Source: Desulfobacterales bacterium (GTDB taxonomy: Bacteria; Desulfobacterota; DSM-4660; Desulfatiglandales; Desulfatiglandaceae). Taken from it: a stretch of DNA of 5,559 bases. The position numbers and the translations under genes are program-made. Numbering within the stretch: the stretch's first letter is position 1; every line of letters begins with the position of its first letter. The stretch is taken from the NCBI GenBank assembly GCA_022013615.1, contig JAKLQB010000484.1, forward strand, positions 1 to 5,559. The letters are read 5' to 3'. The notes under the pieces were generated by a model that did no database searches, was not told where the DNA came from, and saw only the letters and a list, made by a program, of their open reading frames with translations. Positions 1-5,524 of this stretch are shown piece by piece.

Positions 1-40
1 AAGATAAGCAAGAATGTAGGTTTGACCCCGTTGCTTCATA
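1..40. repeat. TGACCCC-type repeat end (partial)
   Basis: The stretch contains TTTGACCCCGTT at 21-32, preceded by AGAATGTAGG. Read on the minus strand it gives AACGGGGTCAAACCTAC. This resembles, from memory, the short GGGGTCAGG-type repeats scattered in many Desulfobacterota-like genomes, often next to Y1-type (REP-associated) transposases. A related copy in the opposite orientation lies near 4331. It begins directly after the broken Tat-signal reading frame, so it may mark where that gene was cut. No transposase is visible in the window, and the element may run off the left edge. The family assignment is from memory and not tested. Confidence 0.35.
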
Positions 41-47
41 CATTTTT

Positions 48-128
48 TTATATCTTTCCAAGAGGTAAACTTGCTGCGGCACCGTCTGTTCGACGAATGA
101 ATTCTCTTCTTGTGATTTTTTGTGGCAT
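48..128 (-). pseudogene. 5' remnant of a gene encoding a Tat-exported protein
   Basis: A 26-codon frame runs from ATG (126-128) to TAA (48-50), with AGGGA placed as a ribosome binding site about 9 bases upstream. The peptide contains ITRREFIRR followed by GAAASLPLG. It therefore has the twin-arginine S/T-R-R-x-F-I-R/K core and the start of an alanine-rich hydrophobic stretch. Tat signals of this style normally lead periplasmic oxidoreductases, for example Gfo/Idh/MocA-type or metallo-cofactor enzymes. Here nothing follows: the frame stops at once and a repeat begins. I therefore read it as the surviving 5' end of a deleted gene rather than a functional micropeptide. It lies 34 bp downstream of fic on the same strand, so it could be transcribed with fic. 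The parent gene cannot be named. Confidence 0.55.
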
Positions 129-162
129 TTTATTTTCCCTACTTGGACAAATGATTTAAAAT

Positions 163-1305
163 CTATGCGTGATTTGATGAGGAATATGAGTCTTCTCTCC
201 ATCTAATACCGTAGTTAGCGTTGCGGCCTCTTCCTTCATTTTGAAGCAAAATTCGTTTTTCTACCAGGTCAGAGATCTCCCGAAAGGCGGTTGCTCGGCT
301 GACTCGTGTCATTGAAACATACTTTCCGGTAGTCAACCCGCCCTCAAAACCGTCACGTCCTGCATCCAGAAGACGATTAATCACTTTTCGCTGGCGGTCA
401 TTTAAAGTTGTCTGTCCGTGTTGCTGCCAGAATTCAGCCTTTGACAGCACTTTTGAAATCAGGGTTTGAGAGTCCTCAACGGCTTGTTGGAAACATCCCA
501 GGAACCACTTCAGCCACTGTGTAATTTCTCTATTCCCTTTTTGACAGCGCTCCAGGACATCATAATAATCATTTCTTTCTGTCATGATTCGAGAAGAGAG
601 GCTGTAAAATCTTGTAGACAACCTTTCGTCCTGTGCCAGAGCCATATCTGTCAAAGCTCTGGCAATACGACCGTTACCGTCTTCAAACGGATGGATAGTG
701 ATAAATCGAAAATGAGCGATACCGGCCCGCAGCAGACCGTCCATTTTGACTGATCCCTTTTCCCACCAGGAGATAAACTTTCGTATTTCCGTATCAATCA
801 TGTTTGACGGCGGCGCTTCAAAATAAATTCTTTCACGGCCGATGGGGCCGGATACAACCTGCATCGGTTCGGAACCCCTCCATTTGCCGGCACGAATTCG
901 CCGCAAGCCTGAAAACCCTGTTGGAAATAAAGCGGCCTGCCACGATTTTAACCTTTTAGCAGTAAGCGGCTTTTTATAATACATGGTCGCATCCATGAGA
1001 ACATCCACTAATCCGTCAACATGGAGGCCGGCAGCGGGTAAGCCGGCGATAGGTAAGCCAAGTCTCTTAGACACCGAAGACCTGACCGAATCCCGATCCA
1101 GAGTTTCGCCCTCAATAGCGGCAGTCTGGACGGTTTCCTCGGTCAGAATCTCGGCCTGCGCCTCACGGCTCAGTTTCATCCCTAATGCATTGACTTTACT
1201 TAATAATTTTCCCTGGCTAAAACGCGCTTTGCTCACAGCATCAAGCAGTTGATCGCTTTGCCATGTAAAATTAGACCAATCAGCGTGTTGCCATATATAA
1301 TGCAT
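163..1305 (-). CDS. Fic family protein (AMP-transferase) with N-terminal DUF4172-type inhibitory domain
   Basis: This gene encodes a 380-residue Fic protein, a family that transfers AMP from ATP to a target hydroxyl side chain. The N-terminus (MHYIWQHADW...) matches the DUF4172-type domain. It contains TAAIEG at residues 61-66, which fits the (S/T)xxxE(G/N) inhibitory-helix motif, so self-inhibition (class II Fic) is likely. The flap region lies around residues 140-167. The catalytic motif HPFEDGNGRIAR is complete at 205-216, with catalytic His205, Asp209, Asn211 and Arg213/Arg216. Residues about 301-367 look like a winged helix-turn-helix (TRVSRATAFREISDLVEKR). A longer TTG-initiated frame reaches 1338, but that codon lies inside the -10 box. 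The ATG at 1305 has AGGGAAG just upstream and gives the usual family start. The gene looks intact. It lies beside a restriction-modification operon but has its own promoter. The target protein is unknown. Confidence 0.93.
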   Translation of the reverse strand: MHYIWQHADWSNFTWQSDQLLDAVSKARFSQGKLLSKVNALGMKLSREAQAEILTEETVQTAAIEGETLDRDSVRSSVSKRLGLPIAGLPAAGLHVDGLVDVLMDATMYYKKPLTAKRLKSWQAALFPTGFSGLRRIRAGKWRGSEPMQVVSGPIGRERIYFEAPPSNMIDTEIRKFISWWEKGSVKMDGLLRAGIAHFRFITIHPFEDGNGRIARALTDMALAQDERLSTRFYSLSSRIMTERNDYYDVLERCQKGNREITQWLKWFLGCFQQAVEDSQTLISKVLSKAEFWQQHGQTTLNDRQRKVINRLLDAGRDGFEGGLTTGKYVSMTRVSRATAFREISDLVEKRILLQNEGRGRNANYGIRWREDSYSSSNHA

Positions 1306-1308
1306 ATA

Positions 1309-1315
1309 CTTCCCT
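1309..1315 (-). promoter_or_regulatory. Ribosome binding site that decides the fic start
   Basis: On the minus strand AGGGAAG precedes the ATG at 1305, with six bases between AGGG and the start codon. It supports the 380-residue product over the 391-residue TTG-started version, whose first codon would fall in the promoter. Confidence 0.7.
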
Positions 1316-1325
1316 AATCGCTTCA

Positions 1326-1342
1326 ATAATTGAAACAATTAT
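1326..1342. promoter_or_regulatory. Perfect palindrome over the fic -10 region (candidate operator)
   Basis: ATAATTGAAACAATTAT is a perfect inverted repeat with 7-bp arms and a 3-bp centre. It covers most of the -10 hexamer and the expected transcription start of fic, which is where a repressor would block RNA polymerase. In addition, the 8-mer TCGCTTCA (minus strand TGAAGCGA) occurs at 1318-1325 and again at 1352-1359. These copies are 34 bp apart, in the same orientation, one on each side of the palindrome. The Fic protein carries a C-terminal winged helix, so self-regulation is a reasonable inference. No binding data can be read from sequence. Confidence 0.45.
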
Positions 1343-1366
1343 AAAAGATATTCGCTTCATTGGCAA
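1338..1366 (-). promoter_or_regulatory. Sigma70-type promoter of fic
   Basis: On the minus strand a -35 box TTGCCA (1361-1366, five of six consensus bases) is separated by exactly 17 bp from a perfect -10 box TATAAT (1338-1343). Transcription would start near 1331, leaving a short leader of about 25 bases before the ATG at 1305. This gives fic independent expression from the restriction-modification operon. Confidence 0.7.
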
Positions 1367-1383
1367 GTAAAGATTTGAGTAAG

Positions 1384-1397
1384 CGTTCACAGGTTCA
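1384..1397. repeat. Two GTTCA units (8-bp period)
   Basis: CGTTCA at 1384-1389 and GGTTCA at 1392-1397 are spaced by 8 bp. The same units, in the same orientation, form a longer run at 4519-4547 on the far side of the restriction-modification operon. Two copies alone would be unremarkable; the match with the second patch makes them worth marking. Confidence 0.35.
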
Positions 1398-1475
1398 GCG
1401 CCGCCTCTGGCCACCGAAGTTGCCAGTTTGATCAAAAAAGTGACGCTGGCCTTGCCGAGTCACATACGAGGGGTT

Positions 1476-1492
1476 TCCCGCTTTCGGCGGGA
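1476..1492. repeat. Short perfect hairpin downstream of the nrdJ remnant
   Basis: TCCCGC (1476-1481) and GCGGGA (1487-1492) form a perfect 6-bp GC-rich stem; on the minus strand the loop is CGAAA. It lies about 70 bp past the stop codon of the ribonucleotide reductase remnant. It could be a relic of that gene's 3' untranslated region. No T-tract follows on either strand, so I do not call it an intrinsic terminator. Confidence 0.3.
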
Positions 1493-1558
1493 TTCAAAGG
1501 TTCCATTCCCGTCCCAGGACTGTATTTGAGATGTGTATTGGCGTGAGATGCGGCGAGA

Positions 1559-1678
1559 TTATCCACATTTGGTGAAGCCGCAGAAGTGGCAGGTCATGCC
1601 GCCCTCTTCAAAGCTTATGGTGTGTCCGCGTTCGGGACAGGTTTCTCCAAAAAGGCTGTTTTCATATTTCCAGTGTGC
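1559..1678 (-). pseudogene. nrdJ: 3' remnant of a vitamin B12-dependent (class II) ribonucleotide reductase gene
   Basis: A minus-strand frame with no start codon of its own runs 39 codons to TAA at 1559-1561. Its last part reads ETCPERGH, then TISFEEGG, then MTCHFCGFTKCG. This matches the C-terminal zinc/redox tail I know from class II ribonucleotide reductases, of the general form CPxCG...(E)EGCxxCxxCGxSKCG. The terminal CGFTKCG is preserved. Two expected cysteines are changed: CPER where CPEC is usual, and EGG where EGC is usual. The frame is closed upstream by a stop at 1679-1681, and the restriction endonuclease gene occupies the place where the rest of the enzyme should be. It is therefore a decayed gene end, not a gene. 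The assignment is from memory of the family tail; a paralogous zinc-ribbon protein is the alternative. Confidence 0.6.
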
Positions 1679-1693
1679 TTATGAGGAACTGAC

Positions 1694-1731
1694 TTTATTG
1701 GTCCTATGTTTTATTAATATGGCCCAATAAA
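1694..1731. repeat. Inverted repeat spanning the endonuclease stop codon
   Basis: TTTATTGGTCC (1694-1704) and GGCCCAATAAA (1721-1731) are inverted copies matching at 10 of 11 positions, separated by 16 AT-rich bases. The endonuclease stop codon (1714-1716) lies in the loop. The stem could protect or end the operon transcript, but no T-tract follows it on the minus strand, so it is not a standard intrinsic terminator. It also lies close to the junction between the operon and the nrdJ remnant. Confidence 0.4.
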
Positions 1732-2646
1732 TTTTTCGCCGTTGAAGTGAATTAGATGGTCAGGAATCTCGCACAACCAGACTTCCGTTTCCCATGCAAT
1801 TTCGGCGATGTGTCTTTTGAATTCCTGAAAGTTTGGAAATGCGGTTACATAGACGCGTCCCGCAGGGCATCTTGAAAGCATCTGCTCAAGCTCATATTGC
1901 CGCTTCGGGGATACAGGTCCATGAGATGTTACCGCTTCAATCAAAAAAAGCCAGTTCTTTTTCTTATCGTAAAGCATGACATCCGGCATCTTGTCGTGTT
2001 CAGTAACCGGGATATTAAGGCTTTCCATTAGCTTTTCATCTAAGTGGAGGGTCTTTCTGGCTGTATCACCAAGGTACACAAGTTTTGATCCGGGAGCGAA
2101 TCTGGGAGCGAATTGTTCAACGATGGCTGCCTGTAGTTCATTGTGCTTACCAGGAGACAAGGAAAGTCTTTTCCCTGAAGAAAGCCTGACCGGCACCATC
2201 TTGGACTTTCTTTTCTTGCGATATACCTCCCATAAGGTTTTGCGACCCCAAACCACTCTCTTAAGATTTCCTTTCCACGCACGGCCACCATACCCACGGA
2301 TAAGGTCTATGATCTCATTTGTTAGGGCGTAATGGGTTCTCGGGCTGTTGGTTGGCAAAGACGGGTTGTCAGGATTTTTGTCAACTATTCTGGCTTGCTC
2401 GAACTGGTGTATTACCTGGCGGCGTACTGTCTCCCTCGTGTTCTCTGCATAATCTCTTCCATAAGTTTTTTTGGCAAAAATGAGAATATCATGAATCCTT
2501 AGCCTGACTGGTTTGGCCTTTTTCCATGAGTCCTTCTCCCTCAGGTTAGTCAATGCCAAAAAAGTGAGTGCGGACATTTCATTTTGTTGGGCCGGTGGAA
2601 GTCCAAGTGCCTTTAGTATTTCTTGTGCTTCCTCAATTTTACCCAC
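1714..2646 (-). CDS. BsuBI/PstI family type II restriction endonuclease
   Basis: This 310-residue protein should cut unmethylated DNA. Known family members recognise CTGCAG, and the length is close to PstI and BsuBI. Residues 1 to about 150 form the helical, basic N-terminal domain. The C-terminal nuclease domain carries the family landmarks in order: YLGDTARKTL (191-200), KMPDVMLYD (219-227), NWLFLIEAVTSHGPV (231-245), VYVTAFPN (265-272), AWETEVW (284-290) and the terminal HFNGEKFIGPY (300-310). Asp222 and Glu237 are the likely metal ligands of the PD-(D/E)xK-like core. Translation starts at GTG (2644-2646), preceded by GGGAGGA 7 bp upstream. That start overlaps the methylase stop by 8 bp, which implies translational coupling and modest expression after the methylase. 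The gene is full length with no visible damage. The exact site cannot be proved from sequence. Confidence 0.95.
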   Translation of the reverse strand: MGKIEEAQEILKALGLPPAQQNEMSALTFLALTNLREKDSWKKAKPVRLRIHDILIFAKKTYGRDYAENTRETVRRQVIHQFEQARIVDKNPDNPSLPTNSPRTHYALTNEIIDLIRGYGGRAWKGNLKRVVWGRKTLWEVYRKKRKSKMVPVRLSSGKRLSLSPGKHNELQAAIVEQFAPRFAPGSKLVYLGDTARKTLHLDEKLMESLNIPVTEHDKMPDVMLYDKKKNWLFLIEAVTSHGPVSPKRQYELEQMLSRCPAGRVYVTAFPNFQEFKRHIAEIAWETEVWLCEIPDHLIHFNGEKFIGPY

Positions 2647-4219
2647 CTGATATTCCTCCCGCCCTTCTCAATATCTGATTGCCGTTGCTTATTGTGCTCC
2701 AGACCAGTGTATCAATTTCTGCCAATGTGGGAATGTGAGCAAGGGCCTTAACACCATCTCCTACCTCCTCAATAACTTCAAGGGAGGGTAAAGGCATAGC
2801 TCTAATTTCCGTAGCACTCACCTGGGTGTTTCCGTTTGAAATTCGAAAATACCTGTCCAACAATGAACTGTTCAAAAACGTTGACAGACCCAATGCCAGT
2901 TTTTTGCTCAGCTTACCTTTGGGCCTGTAGATATAATTCACATGGTTTTCCAATCCTATTAGGTCTGAGCCAATCTTCCCTTTTGTTATAGGCGCTGCGG
3001 TCAACCTCCTTTGCTGTTCTTTTGCACTAAACCTTCGTAAGAGGACAAGGGTTTGATCTTCCAGGATGAGTCGTCTTCTGAATGCCTCTTTATTTGCCTT
3101 TATGAATTGAGGCTTTTCCTTCCCGTTTTTCATGCTGAAACAAGGCCACTCAACCTTCATGGAATGAACATTCTGCATCCAGATGAGCGGCACAAATCCT
3201 TTGCTCCAGTGTTTTGTTCCGGAAATAAGATCCTCTGCCCTGAAGGGAACAACCGGCCCTGTTGATATCTGTAATCCATATTTATGGAGACTTCCCTCCC
3301 ATTGCTCAACAATATCAATGACTTCAATATCAAGCTTGCTTACAGGAAGCCGGAGTATTCTGCCCTTGCCTGCTGAGTAAAGGGCCTGAGATGTGGGAAG
3401 TCTATGGCCAACGGGATTGTCCAAATCATCAACGCCCTTGCTCACCGAGATATTTATAATTGCACTATTGCCGGCTTTTCTGGCTTTAAGAATGATATTT
3501 TCTTGAAGGACCTCATCTTTCCGAAATGCATCCTTACGGGATTCAAAAAGATGAACCCTTTCCGGTGACACCATGTCGAAGAAGCGCTGTCGAAAGAGCC
3601 GGAAATAAGGGCCGGAGGCGTAGCTGCGGGGGGTAATCATAACCATAAGCCCCTTATCCTTCAGTAATTCGGCTGCCACACCCATGAAGAGCGCGTATAT
3701 GTTTGGTTGGCCACAAACGAACCGGGAAGCAGTCACGGCTCTCGGGTCGTTTTTCCCAATTTTAAAGTACGGTGGGTTTCCAATAGCCAGGTCATAGGGA
3801 ACAATTTCTTTTGCCCATAAATCCTGACGAAGGCTCAGGATAAAGTCCTCTTCTATTATTCTAAAAGACAATTGAATATGTTGCTGTGCCAACCACTTTT
3901 TGGCCATGTGTAAGGATTCCCTCACCAGTTCAGCAAGTAAGGGATCGATTTCATATGCGTCTATTTCTATTGTTTTGACGACCTTATTTTTTACAGCAGC
4001 TTCGCAAACAGCACATGAGAGGATTCCTGTACCTGCACCTGCATCCAGAACTCTCAAACTCTTTCTATTGTACTCGGCAAGGCTTGCCATAAACCTGGCA
4101 ACTGACAAAGGAGTGAAAAACTGCCCCAGCGCCTTCCGGTTTTTGATGGAAGACTCGCTGATAAACGAGGCAGCCTGACTTTCGCTGAATTCGGCGGGAC
4201 ATAACTTAGTGGAAAGCAT
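2639..4219 (-). CDS. Adenine-specific DNA methyltransferase (N6, BsuBI/PstI type) of the restriction-modification pair
   Basis: This 526-residue enzyme should methylate adenine in the operon's recognition site, protecting host DNA from the partner endonuclease. Motif order is that of gamma-class N6-adenine methylases. Motif X is GQFFTP (32-37). Motif I is LDAGAGTG (58-65), which binds S-adenosylmethionine. YEIDP (89-93) corresponds to motif II and EEDF (123-126) to motif III. The catalytic motif IV is NPPY (148-151). VLQENIIL (237-244) is typical of Eco57I-like methylases. The region from about 310 to 460 is the likely target recognition domain, closed by NGNTQVSATEIRAMPLP (462-478). The length is slightly above PstI and BsuBI methylases (about 500). 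The ATG at 4219 has AAGGAA 7 bp upstream. It is the first gene of the operon, and its last 8 bp overlap the endonuclease gene. No controller gene lies nearby. Confidence 0.95.
   Translation of the reverse strand: MLSTKLCPAEFSESQAASFISESSIKNRKALGQFFTPLSVARFMASLAEYNRKSLRVLDAGAGTGILSCAVCEAAVKNKVVKTIEIDAYEIDPLLAELVRESLHMAKKWLAQQHIQLSFRIIEEDFILSLRQDLWAKEIVPYDLAIGNPPYFKIGKNDPRAVTASRFVCGQPNIYALFMGVAAELLKDKGLMVMITPRSYASGPYFRLFRQRFFDMVSPERVHLFESRKDAFRKDEVLQENIILKARKAGNSAIINISVSKGVDDLDNPVGHRLPTSQALYSAGKGRILRLPVSKLDIEVIDIVEQWEGSLHKYGLQISTGPVVPFRAEDLISGTKHWSKGFVPLIWMQNVHSMKVEWPCFSMKNGKEKPQFIKANKEAFRRRLILEDQTLVLLRRFSAKEQQRRLTAAPITKGKIGSDLIGLENHVNYIYRPKGKLSKKLALGLSTFLNSSLLDRYFRISNGNTQVSATEIRAMPLPSLEVIEEVGDGVKALAHIPTLAEIDTLVWSTISNGNQILRRAGGISGG
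2654..2660 (-). promoter_or_regulatory. Ribosome binding site for the endonuclease GTG start
   Basis: GGGAGGA on the minus strand lies within the last codons of the methylase gene, 7 bp before the GTG at 2646. It identifies GTG as the start and links endonuclease translation to ribosomes finishing the methylase. Confidence 0.7.
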
Positions 4220-4226
4220 AATTAAA

Positions 4227-4232
4227 TTCCTT
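4227..4232 (-). promoter_or_regulatory. Ribosome binding site of the methylase gene
   Basis: AAGGAA on the minus strand lies 7 bp before the ATG at 4219, in an AT-rich leader. It supports the chosen start; no competing upstream start has a comparable site. Confidence 0.6.
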
Positions 4233-4291
4233 AATAATACATTAGCCTTTTGCCCTCAGAATTGCAAGATAGAACAGGTTTTTTGCTATCA

Positions 4292-4319
4292 ATAATAAAG
4301 CTCTGTTTCGGCTGTACAA
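4292..4319 (-). promoter_or_regulatory. Weak candidate promoter of the restriction-modification operon
   Basis: On the minus strand TATTAT (4292-4297, five of six -10 consensus bases) follows TTGTAC (4314-4319, only three of six -35 bases) with a 16-bp spacer. It would give a leader of roughly 65 bases. An alternative, TTGATA (4287-4292) with TATCTT (4266-4271), has a short 15-bp spacer. A promoter must lie in this area because the neighbouring gene is divergent, but the exact boxes are uncertain. Confidence 0.25.
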
Positions 4320-4324
4320 TCGTG

Positions 4325-4345
4325 TTGACAAATGGGGTCAGGCAT
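4325..4345. repeat. GGGGTCA-type repeat fragment
   Basis: AATGGGGTCAGGCATA follows TTGACA here. It resembles, in opposite orientation, the AACGGGGTCAAACCTAC seen on the minus strand at the left end of the window. I read both as ends of the same class of short dispersed repeat. No transposase gene accompanies either copy, and the similarity is confined to about a dozen bases. Confidence 0.35.
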
Positions 4346-4518
4346 AATCAGCTTCTATTGTCAGAATTGCCCTGCTTTGTGGTACTCCAACAAAAATTTA
4401 CCAGTCCTCTTCCGTGATTTAAACCTTATCTGATCACTCACTCCAAAAGTCCTGTTCATTTAGTCTTAAAGTCTGGAAAAGTTCCTGACGATATTATAAG
4501 AATGATGTTAACGACTCA

Positions 4519-4547
4519 GGTTCAGGGGTTCACGGTTCAGGCGTTCA
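4519..4547 (+). repeat. Degenerate tandem run of GTTCA units
   Basis: Hexamers GGTTCA, GGTTCA, GGTTCA and CGTTCA start at 4519, 4527, 4534 and 4542, a spacing of 8, 7 and 8 bp. Two further units with the same 8-bp spacing lie at 1384-1397. The run is bracketed by direct copies of CTTAAAGTCYGGA at 4465 and 4571. Its role is unknown; it may be a dispersed repeat family of the host genome. Confidence 0.5.
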
Positions 4548-4686
4548 GGGTATTCGCTCGCCTTCCCACGCTTAAAGTCCGGAGCCTTCGACTTGATCTT
4601 GAAAAAATGTCTCATTCTCAGACAGGCTCCAGGGGTGATTTTCCAATTGGGACATCAATTTGGTCTGGACAATGATAGTTGAATAT

Positions 4687-4691
4687 GGAGG
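4687..4691 (+). promoter_or_regulatory. Ribosome binding site of the metallophosphoesterase gene
   Basis: GGAGG lies 9 bp before the GTG at 4701. It supports this non-ATG start, which also leaves the first metal-binding motif near residue 16, as is normal for the family. Confidence 0.7.
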
Positions 4692-4700
4692 TTTTATCAG

Positions 4701-5441
4701 GTGAACCCATCCTGCCAATACAGTAACAACGCAATTATAGTCAGCGACTTACATATAGGGTCTCGATACTTTTTGTATCAAGAATGCGGGCGCTTTCTCG
4801 CTAATATTCCTGAAGATTATGAACTTATCCTAAACGGGGATGTAATCGACAATCCCTATTCGGAACTAAAGTTACCGCACCAGCGGATCTTAGATATTAT
4901 TGCGCGGATCTCCCACCGCCAGAGAGTCGTTTGGGTCAGAGGTAATCATGACAATGGCTATATTCCGCAAGGGTTTGAGAAAGTAGAATTCAAGCGTTTT
5001 CACACCATAGGACACAGGTTGCTAATAACGCACGGGTATGATTTCGATGATGTCATGCCAAGGAGTCAAGCATTCATAAAGGCCTTCAAGCTGATGCACG
5101 ATTTGCGGGTTAAGCTGGGAGCCAAACCCGTGCATGTTGCCCATTATGCCAAGAAATGGGAGTTCTTTTACAAGGTTCTGTGTAAGAATGTAATGACAAA
5201 TGCGGTGAACTGCGCTTTAGAAAATGGATATGAAGCAGCCACCTGTGGCCATACTCACTATCCAGAGGACACGGTTTTCAATGGTATCAGATATGTAAAT
5301 ACTGGAGCCTGGACAGAAACTCCAACATTCTACCTGCTAATCACCCCTGATGAAATAGCCCTTAAAAAAACAGATGATTCATTCGGATTCCGAAAAGCGA
5401 AATCCTCGACCCAAAGCCACGTTATATCTCAGAAGCTCTAA
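4701..5441 (+). CDS. Calcineurin-like metallophosphoesterase (UDP-2,3-diacylglucosamine diphosphatase-like)
   Basis: This 246-residue protein is a two-metal phosphoesterase. All five family motifs are present: SDLHIG (15-20, Asp16 and His18), NGDVID (45-50, Asp47), GNHD (81-84), THG (110-112) and GHTH (183-186). VNTGAW (199-204) and the overall length resemble the LpxH-like branch, whose members hydrolyse UDP-2,3-diacylglucosamine in lipid A synthesis. Many relatives in this branch have no proven substrate, so I do not assign lpxH. There is no signal peptide or membrane segment, so it should be cytoplasmic or peripheral. It starts at GTG with GGAGG upstream and is transcribed divergently from the restriction-modification operon. 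It looks intact and shows no obvious functional link to the defence genes; it may be part of the original chromosome next to the inserted module. Confidence 0.9.
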   Translation: MNPSCQYSNNAIIVSDLHIGSRYFLYQECGRFLANIPEDYELILNGDVIDNPYSELKLPHQRILDIIARISHRQRVVWVRGNHDNGYIPQGFEKVEFKRFHTIGHRLLITHGYDFDDVMPRSQAFIKAFKLMHDLRVKLGAKPVHVAHYAKKWEFFYKVLCKNVMTNAVNCALENGYEAATCGHTHYPEDTVFNGIRYVNTGAWTETPTFYLLITPDEIALKKTDDSFGFRKAKSSTQSHVISQKL

Positions 5442-5524
5442 CCCTAACCCGGATACCAAATACCCAGGGCTAAGTCAAAGTTGCATCTAATATAATGATT
5501 TTAATATGAAATACCTTTAGTTTC

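Larger units (their letters stand above)
4346..4700. other. Non-coding intergenic stretch before the metallophosphoesterase gene
   Basis: No convincing gene is present on either strand. A 35-codon minus-strand frame (4508-4615) starts inside low-complexity repeat sequence and is not supported as a gene. The stretch holds a degenerate GTTCA repeat run and a pair of 13-bp direct repeats. CTTAAAGTCTGGA occurs at 4465-4477 and CTTAAAGTCCGGA at 4571-4583, differing at one base. Near the right end CCAATTG (4643-4649) and CAATTTGG (4656-4663) form an imperfect inverted repeat. I could not identify a clear promoter for the plus-strand gene at 4701. Confidence 0.5.

Noticed and set aside
1306..1338. 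An 11-codon N-terminal extension of fic starting at TTG (1338).
   Set aside because: The TTG overlaps the perfect -10 box and has no ribosome binding site, while the ATG at 1305 has AGGGAAG and matches the usual family start.
1401..1530. A plus-strand open stretch reading LATEVASLIKKVTLALPSH.
   Set aside because: It has no start codon with a ribosome binding site and no family I recognise; it probably reflects non-coding sequence around a small hairpin.
1533..1730. A 65-codon plus-strand frame between fic and the endonuclease gene.
   Set aside because: It is antisense to the nrdJ remnant and ends in the inverted repeat; it has no ribosome binding site and no recognisable domain.
1976..2332. 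Long open frames on the plus strand and in another minus frame inside the endonuclease gene.
   Set aside because: They are shadows of a well-conserved coding sequence, with no independent start signals or protein motifs.
4519..4547. Possible CRISPR array in the GTTCA run.
   Set aside because: Units are 6 bp with 1-2 bp gaps, and there are no spacers or long conserved repeats.
4508..4615. A 35-codon minus-strand frame beginning MRHFFKIKSK.
   Set aside because: Much of it is the translation of the GTTCA repeat run and the adjacent direct repeat, there is no clear ribosome binding site, and I recognise no protein family.
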